Below are positions 57,086 to 64,000 of a stretch of DNA of 64,000 nt, in pieces. Under the pieces are notes generated by a model. That model searched no databases, was not told the DNA's origin, and saw nothing but the letters and a program-made list of their open reading frames with translations. The first letter of the stretch is position 1. The number at the start of each line of letters is the position of its first letter. The position numbers and the translations under genes were made by a program. Source of the DNA: Gentiana macrophylla (Eukaryota > Streptophyta > Magnoliopsida > Gentianales > Gentianaceae); contig CM047805.1 in the NCBI GenBank assembly GCA_026214975.1, positions 111,533,845-111,597,844 of the forward strand. Direction: 5' to 3'.

Positions 57086-57849
57086 TGTTAGGTCCGTTGG
57101 AAAGGATTGAGACAAGTTTAGAGGAGGGTTGTATAAACTTGTCCTTTATAACTTAAAACTATATTAGAAAATAAATAGATTTTGGAGTTGATAACTCAGC
57201 TTCTGACTAGTCTGCTGACTAATTAAGTAGACTGAGTTATAAGCAGCGGAATAACTTTTAAAGCCTTTATTGATTTGTTAATCTCTTCGAAACATGCTTG
57301 ATGTGTAATCTCAGCAACTGCTGTGTTGTAAGCGGACTTTGGTAATTAATTAGATGTGAAGATAAGTAAACAAACTGTTAAAATAAAGTACAGAATGTAA
57401 AAATATTGTAGTGTCAATAACGCAAAGTTTATAGTGGTTCCGGGTGGTGTAATCCTGACAGTCCACTCTTCTCCTATGATGTTGGAGGTAATTCACTATG
57501 TTCTTGAGTTACAATTACAAGATTCAAAGCAAAGATGATAGTTCTTGACTATTCTCTAGCTTCACAATCTGAGCCCTTAGTCCTTGACAGGTAGAATTTC
57601 TGCGTCACTTAGCTTGCTCCACTGGTCCTTGAAAGGTAGGATTGCCTCTTCACCAGCTCCACCACAAACACAGTCTTCCGGACTACACTCAACTGTCATT
57701 CACACCTTTCTAGATGTTTCACAGTCCAAAACTTTTATTTCAACAAAGAATGTCTTAAATCAAGAAAGTTATTCAACTTGTGGATGAGGTTGTTCCTGAT
57801 GTGTATGATATGTTCACTAGCTCTGTTTCATCAAGTGTTGTAAGGCTTG
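57086..57849 (-). mobile_element. LTR fragment related to the non-autonomous family (R-U5 part)
   Basis: It starts TGTTAGGTCCGTTGGAAAGG and follows the order of 3007 to about 3660 (ACAAGTTTAGAGG, GGTGGTGTAATCCTG, CCTCTTCACCAGCTC, TTTCACAGTC). It is clearly diverged. It is cut off where the next LTR begins. Confidence 0.7.
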
Positions 57850-58665
57850 TGTTAGGTCCTCATAGACTAGAAGTTTTGATGATACCAAAATAGTTGGTTT
57901 AGAAACCAAGTATAAGTTTTCTTAGTAGTCTGACATGTGAATTGTATAGGATTAGTCAGACTTGCTTGTAATTATAGAATATAGGTTAGTCTAAGCTTGA
58001 AGAATTGAAGACTAAGAAGACCAGACTCATGTCCATCTATCAAGCAAGATTACTTAAGTCAGAATTCTCAGAAGCAGAAGCAGACCATCCAACCAAGCAA
58101 AAGCAGATGAGTAAAATATTAAAGATCCAGACGAGTCAAGGATCAGACCAGAGACGACAAATGCTCTCAAGTGACTAAAAGATATATGAAGTGATAAATT
58201 AAAGGGAATGTAGCCATCCATACGATAAACATTTGATCTAGCGGCTACAAAATCATACAAGTGGTGAAATAGCATTTGATGCTATAACGTTATCTTCTAG
58301 AAGCCAACAAGTACAAGCTCCAATAGACAAAGCTGAACGGGAAAATTTGAAAAGTTTGAGTGACAGGTCAACACTAAATCAGAGCCACTCATTCTTCAAT
58401 GGTTCACCTACCCTATGAAGACTATATAAAATGAAGAAGAGCAATGGAAGAGAGAGTTGATCAACATGATAAGTTCTTCAAAATCAAGAAAGCCATCTCT
58501 AAACAAGATCTTCATCTCCAAGCTTACCAATACATATCCAGATATCAAGCATTTCAAGATCAACTAAGCTTTAAAGAAATATCTAGTGATCTACTTGATC
58601 AAGAGAGCTGCAACCAAAACTTCAAAGTCAGATCTACCTGAAAGATCTTGCCTTTGTATTATTAG
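57850..58665 (+). mobile_element. LTR fragment of the same superfamily, opposite orientation (U3-R part)
   Basis: It starts TGTTAGGTCC with AGTTTTGATGAT soon after, as the U3 end of this family does. A plus-strand TATA (CTATATAAAATG, about 58424) follows. It stops where another U3 start begins at 58666. Confidence 0.6.
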
Positions 58666-61600
58666 TGTTAGAAATAAAAATTGAGTTTTGATGATTGTTA
58701 AGGGCTAATTTATAGTGATTTTTACATATATTTTCTATATCAATTTCCCCTACATTCGTATGATTTTCATAGATTTTGAGCTATATATGTAAATATTGAG
58801 TAAATGAGGTTTTTAATAGTTAAATATGAAAACTTATCGATTTATATGCTTATTTGGTGATTTTATGTTGTTTTGGAATTGTGTTACGTTTTGGTATATT
58901 TTTCGATGTGTGTAGATACATATCTTTAACTTTGGAAGAGATTTGGAAGAGGCTAAATTCGAATTTGAAGTGTTGATAAGAGATAGAGATGATACAAGAG
59001 GATAAAGATGGAGGAAAGAAAGGATAATGATCAAGAAATCGAAGTCCAGCAAATCTGGACGAGCGTCCATGCAGCGTCCAATGTGGACGGGCGTCTGGTC
59101 ATTTGAACGTGCGTCCAGGGAGTTAATTCACATACAGAGAGTTCAGACGCTGTCCAAACGAGCGTCCAACCCCCGTTCGAGAAAGTGGACGGGCGTCCAC
59201 ATATTCAGACGGGCGTCCACCGCCGTTTTTGCTGAAACCGACTTAGGTTACTGTAGCAACCGCTTCAGTTTTCTATTTAAAGCACAGCTGCCCCAAACCC
59301 TAATTCATTCCGATTTTCATACACATCAAACACAAGAGAGCAGCCGCACCTTGGAGATTTGAAGGCCGGTCACCCGAGCCTTGTGCTCGGGTGAACCGAG
59401 GTTAGATTAGGAGTAGTTTAGATGCTTTTCGTTTTCGTTCTTGGATCAATCCTTGTATGAAACTATGTGAGTTCTCTTCGATTAATTCAATTCCAGTTTC
59501 TCTTCATGATTTGATTTCGTTTTGTATCTTTTCTATGTGTTTATGATGCCATGAGAATAGATTGAAAGATTTGTTTTCTATTGATGTTTATAATACGGAA
59601 GTTGCGTAAACGTTAGATCACCATAGTAAGATAGGATTTTTAATCGTTAATGATGACAAGTTAATCGATTAATTATCTAGGTTGTTAGATTCTTTAAAAA
59701 CAAGAGTTAATTGAATCTACACCCGAGTTTTGTTTGGTAAATCAGTCTCAACACTCGAAAGATGAGAGATAGATAATTGAATTCACTACGAAAGTAGGCT
59801 TTCATAGCTTGAGAGATAAGTTCACTAAGAGATTAGGGATTTGTGTCTCGTGAAAGGGTGAAACCACAAACTGAATTAGAATCATGAGATTAACTAGAAT
59901 TGAAATCACTTAGGTTTGTACTTTGGTTGTTCCCATGTTTCTTAGGTTAGATTTATTTTGATTGTTCTTTTATGTTTTTCTGTTTTTATGCTTTTTCTTT
60001 TCGTTTATTTGTTTTTGTTGAGTAGCAATTGGGAGGATTACTAGGATTAGATTCTACATACCTTTTCCCTGTGGATCGACCCCTTACTCATTACGCTTTA
60101 CTAGCAACAACCCGATGTTTTGGTCGGTTAGGAGTTAGTTTTGCATATAGGTTAGGGTTATAAATTTTCTTTTGTTATTGATGCAAAATCTCCACAACAA
60201 TGATGATTCACCTTTATTTATTTAATTGTTTGTTTACACCCCATTGATGAAGTGCTGGAACTAGCTGATATAATGAAAATCTAAAAGATGTCTAGAAAAG
60301 AATGTATAGGATTTATTAGAGTCTGATCCTTGTATAGGTTGTATCAGACAAGCACTGTAATAGTTAGGAAGTCATAGAACTGAAAACTGGAAATCATATA
60401 GAAACTGAAATTATAGAAACTGGATATCATTTTAAGCAAATGGAAAGTGTTACTCAGAAGTAAAACTGAGATATACTCAGAACTAAAGAAGGTAAGTTCG
60501 TTGAGAGACACATACTCGGTTGGCTTATCTAGAAGCTGAAGGCTGAGGGAACAAACTCAGTTTAGAAGGCTGAAGGACATAGATTCAATTAATAAAGATT
60601 GAAGAACTGAGGGTTCAAATTCAGTTATGAAGACTTAAAGCCGAGACTATAAAGTTAGAATTCAGGTAAGTCTCTGATTGCCTGAACTGACTTTATAGAT
60701 CTTGTATGAAGACCTAAGATACATAAGGACAATGATATCTTAGATAACTTAAAGGATATGGTGTACTCTGATTAAGTCAATAAAATCAGATGTAAATAGA
60801 GTACTAAGTTTTGAAGAAGAGTAAAAACTCAGTTAATGATCTAAATCGGTTAAAGACTAAAAACTGACCTACTCAGTTTATAAAGCTCAAAACTGACATT
60901 TCTCAGACACTCAGTCTAAATCTGAAGACATCCAGGAACTGAAAGAAAATCAGAACGTTACAAATCAAGCATTTTCATTGGATGATGGTCTGACATGTCA
61001 GAACGGTCACTGACATCTAACATATAGCCGTTGATAGAAACAAGAAATCAAATTCAAATAAGATGAACATTGGACAACACACTATAAATAGTGGACTTGG
61101 GAACAAGGATCAAACAACAAGAATACAAAGAATTATTGCGCCTAAATTCTGTTCATCTGTGCATTCAAGAATTTCTGCTATCATCATTGTGCTTACAAAG
61201 ACATATCAAGAAATCTTCTAAGTGTTCAAGCTCCAAAGACATAATCATGATACAGACACTTTGAAGAACCACAAGCAAGAATGAGTTACTTGATTCTAAG
61301 ACCAACTTTGATTTTAATCAAAGGTTGAGACTGTGAAGCAATCCAGCCAAATAATTTCCAAGGACAGTTGTTTTAGCAGTTAGGGTAGATTGTGGTTGTG
61401 GTGGAGCTGGTGAAGAGGAATTCAACCCTCAAAGGACCAGTGCAAGAAGTTGCAGAGCATCAATACTATATGTTCTTTAGTTGCTTAGATAGTGAAGCTA
61501 GGGATTAGCCAAGGACTATCAGTTTAGGACTTTTTGTAACCGTTCTACCTCAAAGATTTCTAGTGGACTTATCTTCCGACATCACAGGGGAAGAGAGGAC

Positions 61601-61700
61601 TGACAGGATTACACCACCTGGAACATCTATAATTTCTTGCCTTACTTTACTTTACGTATTTAATTACTGTCATTTTATTTTAAGTATTTGTTATTGTTTT
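58666..61700 (+). mobile_element. solo or truncated LTR of the non-autonomous family, inverted relative to 3007, with nested solo LTR
   Basis: The start TGTTAGAAATAAAAATTGAG, and after the nested insertion CCCATTGATGAAGTGCTGG and TATAGGATTTATTAGAGTCTG, match the reverse complement of 4784-4600. The TATA box CTATAAATAG is at 61082. ACAGGATTACACCACCTGGAAC (as separate short blocks) continues the match near 61610. The end is lost at 61701, where another LTR starts. Confidence 0.72.
58696..60199 (+). mobile_element. Athila-like solo LTR, 1504 bp
   Basis: The stretch runs TGTTAAGGGC to CCACAACA with exact ATGAT duplications (58691-58695 and 60200-60204). It is diverged from the Athila LTR at 22426 but shares the start, the dyad cluster (59057-59218), ACCGACTTAG (59237), a TATA box (CTATTTAAAG, 59273), a telobox-like AAACCCTAAT (59295) and GTGGATCGACCCC near the end. 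There is no interior, so it arose by LTR-LTR recombination. Confidence 0.87.
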
Positions 61701-62351
61701 TGTTGGTCCCAGAGTAGGGTAAAACTATAGTCGAGAGGGGGGGGTGGTGAATGACTATAGTGGAGTTTCAAAAACATTTCTTATATTTAAAAGCTTTTGG
61801 GCAACAGATAAGTGCCTTCTTACTATATATGTTATTTCAAGGTAGTTTAAGCAATCACAAATATATGATATAATATAAGCAATTAAATGAATGCATTAAG
61901 GTAAATTGCAGAAAGGAAATTGACACAAGGCTTATAGTGGTTCAGGGTGGTTTAATCCCTTAATCTACTCTTCTCCTGTGATGATTGGAGGAATTCACTA
62001 TTGTTTTCACTGATCCTTGATTTGGGTGAGATCAGTGTACACCATATTTAAACATTAAGTTTCATCACTCAAAACATAATTTAGACTTATCCAAGGTCAT
62101 CACAGACTTCCTTGGTTATAAGTCAGACCATATGTCTTCATTGCTTCTCTGTTGATACTTGGCTGGCTTCACTATGCCGAAAATCTATTTTTACTTTGCC
62201 GTCCTACCAACTAGTACAATACATTTCTGACTCAACTTATACAACATGTCAGACTCTAAGTAAAAACATATACAAAGAGTTCTAACTTATTTTAGGATTT
62301 CTATAACAGCTGGTATGGCCATCATCAAAACATAATGAAATGTTCCCAACA
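61701..62351 (-). repeat. 3' LTR of the partial element
   Basis: 651 bp, TG to CA, much shorter than the 1.78-kb LTR of the relative at 3007. The PPT CATCAAAAAAGGGGAAAT (minus) follows at 62352-62369. Confidence 0.72.
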
Positions 62352-62526
62352 ATTTCCCCTTTTTTGATGATGCCAAAACCCTCATAAGCCTGAATATAAG
62401 TATGCCAAATTTTCTCCATAAAAGAACAACAAAATATAACTCAATAATTTTATTCATCCATTGAAGGGCAGTCAGAAAGTATGATCTCAAAACATACTAA
62501 AGGAACATTAACTACATTTTACTTAA

Positions 62527-64000
62527 TTATGCTTTGTACCTCTTGAATTTTGTAGTCTGAACCTCCTCAATGTCTTTCCAATCGATTTCTAGAAACTTCC
62601 ACTTCCAGTATGCCAAAGCAGTGTATTCAGATACTCCTTGGAATATTCTTTTGGCAAAGATTCTGTTAAAGTTAGGCATGGTTTCATTTGCCATTGGCTC
62701 CCCAAAGTACTTCTCAAGTCTGTCCCTGGCTTCTGCAATGTGTTAGTCAGCAAACTTGAGATTTTTGTACAGACCCCATTGGTCTTGTTTATACATTCTC
62801 CCCATAGGCCTGAAGAACTTTACCATATAATTGAAGCCTTCTTGTTGGTCAGTTGGAAAGTCTTCTGGTCCTTTTGCAGAAAGTGGTATGGATGAACTTG
62901 GTCTGCTAGTTCCACCACTTTGTTGGAGATGGGCATGTTGTCTTTTGATGTCATTGTATATTTTGGCCATGTCAACTCTCCTCTGTTCATCCTGGTAGCT
63001 TAGCCAGTCTGCCCATGCTCTATCTTGTGTCTGATTTGGATACAACCCCTCTTGAACTCTGAAGAATTCTCTCACATGATCTAGGATCTATGCCTCATAT
63101 TCTTGCCTGTTTCTGTGAGTTGGGAAACTTCTTTTCTCTCTGCTTGTGCCGGTTCTGTGTTCTTTTGCTGACCTCCTTTGATGACTTGATCCAGATCTTT
63201 GTTGTCCAGGTCTTTGCTGTCCTTGCTGTCCACCTGATCTATCTCTATCATCATCTCTTCTTTGAATAGGATGGGGAAATCCTATACAAGGTTCATTTGA
63301 GGCCTTTTCTCTTTCTTCTCTAGCCTTTCTTTGCTGTTCCTCTGCTTCATTTCATTTGAGGCCTTTTCTCTTTCTTCTCTAGCTTTTCTTTGCTGTTCTT
63401 CTGCTTCATTTCTGATTCTTATTTCTCTGTCCCTTGCTCTCAGCTATTCCTCTGTAAAATTTGCGGGTCTTATCGTTGATCCTTTAGGCTTGTTTGTTTC
63501 CCCCTTTTTGGCAGCATCATCCCTTTGCTGGAGTAAGATGCTGTTTGTAGCTTCTGCAATTCCAATCAGAGAGTCCAATTTTGACTCAATGGATGTAAAT
63601 TTATTGTCATGATCAGTCAGTTTCTCAGTGATACTGCAAAATCTGGTGCCGAATGCCAATGCCATTGAATCATTTTCTTGGGAAATGTGTTGTCTGAGAC
63701 CTGCAAGGTTGTTGGTAATATTGATGTTGAGCTGTCTCATCAGATTTCCTTGTTGTTGGACAACAATATTCTATGCATCAATGTACTCTGCATTGGCCTG
63801 GAACTTTTGGTCAATACAATAACTTTTATCATTGAATGCTGAAGTCATGGATCTGAGTTGCATGGCTTGCTGTTCCAATTCTTCAACCAGCAGATCTGTA
63901 GCCTTTTCAAAAGCCTCATTGGAGATGCCAGTGGCCAGCTGAGAGAGTTTGAGTCTGATGTCAGCTGGTTCTGGTTCTGTTTGCTGTCCTCTGTCTTGAT
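62527..64000 (-). pseudogene. large ORF of the partial non-autonomous element
   Basis: The C-terminal part reads AKRIFQGVSEYTALAYWKWK and parallels NKFFKKNNLSQSWNIWASIH of the relative at 4959-8327. Upstream is a Gln/Ser-rich linker, then Arg/Glu-rich repeats, then a coiled-coil-like block (RFCSITEKLTDHDNKFTSIE, SILLQQRDDAAKKGE). A stop near 62743, one near 63090 and a 59-bp tandem duplication near 63301 break it. No enzyme motif was seen. The function is unknown. Confidence 0.55.
63301..63418. repeat. 59-bp tandem duplication inside the ORF
   Basis: GGCCTTTTCTCTTTCTTCTC begins at 63301 and again at 63360. Fifty-nine is not a multiple of three, so the duplication shifts the frame. Confidence 0.85.

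Larger units (their letters stand above)
61701..64000 (-). mobile_element. non-autonomous LTR element, partial (runs off the window)
   Basis: The LTR at 61701-62351 starts TGTTGGTCCC like the element at 3007. It is followed by a minus-strand PPT and a broken minus-strand frame whose C-terminal region resembles that of 4959-8327. The 5' LTR is beyond the window. Confidence 0.72.

Noticed and set aside
58444..58641. 65-codon frame MEERVDQHDKFF
   Set aside because: It lies in an LTR of the non-autonomous superfamily, just after the TATA box; no support as a gene.

Overview
The window is repeat-dominated nuclear DNA of a flowering plant, probably a eudicot. It holds Ty3/gypsy elements of the Athila and Tekay (chromovirus) types, a Ty1/copia element primed by initiator tRNA-Met, large non-autonomous LTR elements, a Mutator-like element (MULE) with a DUF1985/ULP1 protease gene, and hAT-type MITEs. 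I saw no ordinary host gene, rRNA, tRNA or CRISPR array. Nearly every reading frame belongs to a mobile element and most are broken by stops or frameshifts.

Region 1 (1 to about 40.8 kb) reads as one MULE that has been invaded repeatedly. Its ends are inverted repeats: the left end is cut by the window start and the right end lies near 40.65-40.82 kb. A DUF1985-ULP1 gene runs inward from the left (693-12801, +) and a mudrA transposase gene runs inward from the right (20789-18018, -). Between them are four copies or fragments of an extra gene family, arranged as two divergent pairs around 179/180-bp tandem repeats (13.0-17.4 kb). An 8.9-kb non-autonomous LTR element (3007-11915, TSD CTGGC) sits in the ULP1 gene. 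A copia element (21203-40437, TSD ATATA) sits beside mudrA, and a 14.6-kb Athila-type element (22426-37009, TSD CTAAC) is nested in the copia gag. Removing the insertions leaves a MULE of about 12.7 kb.

Region 2 (40.8-44.35 kb) is non-coding, with clustered palindromes carrying GGCGTAAAA and two hAT-like MITEs. Region 3 (44355-53599) is a decayed Tekay-type chromovirus on the minus strand (TSD TAATG). Region 4 (53.6-57.1 kb) holds a probable solo LTR (54117-55569), a 147-bp tandem repeat and no convincing gene. Region 5 (57.1-64 kb) is a pile of LTRs related to the non-autonomous family of region 1, one interrupted by an Athila-like solo LTR (58696-60199, TSD ATGAT). It ends in a partial non-autonomous element that runs off the window.

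Three signals cut across these annotations. A 12-bp dyad, GGACG-NN-CGTCC, is clustered in the LTRs or leaders of several gypsy families and recurs before an internal TATA-like box in the Athila element. The extra MULE gene family is recognisably homologous to the second Athila ORF and perhaps to the non-autonomous element's ORF. The divergent gene pairs in the MULE share a duplicated, palindrome-rich intergenic repeat that looks like a bidirectional promoter.
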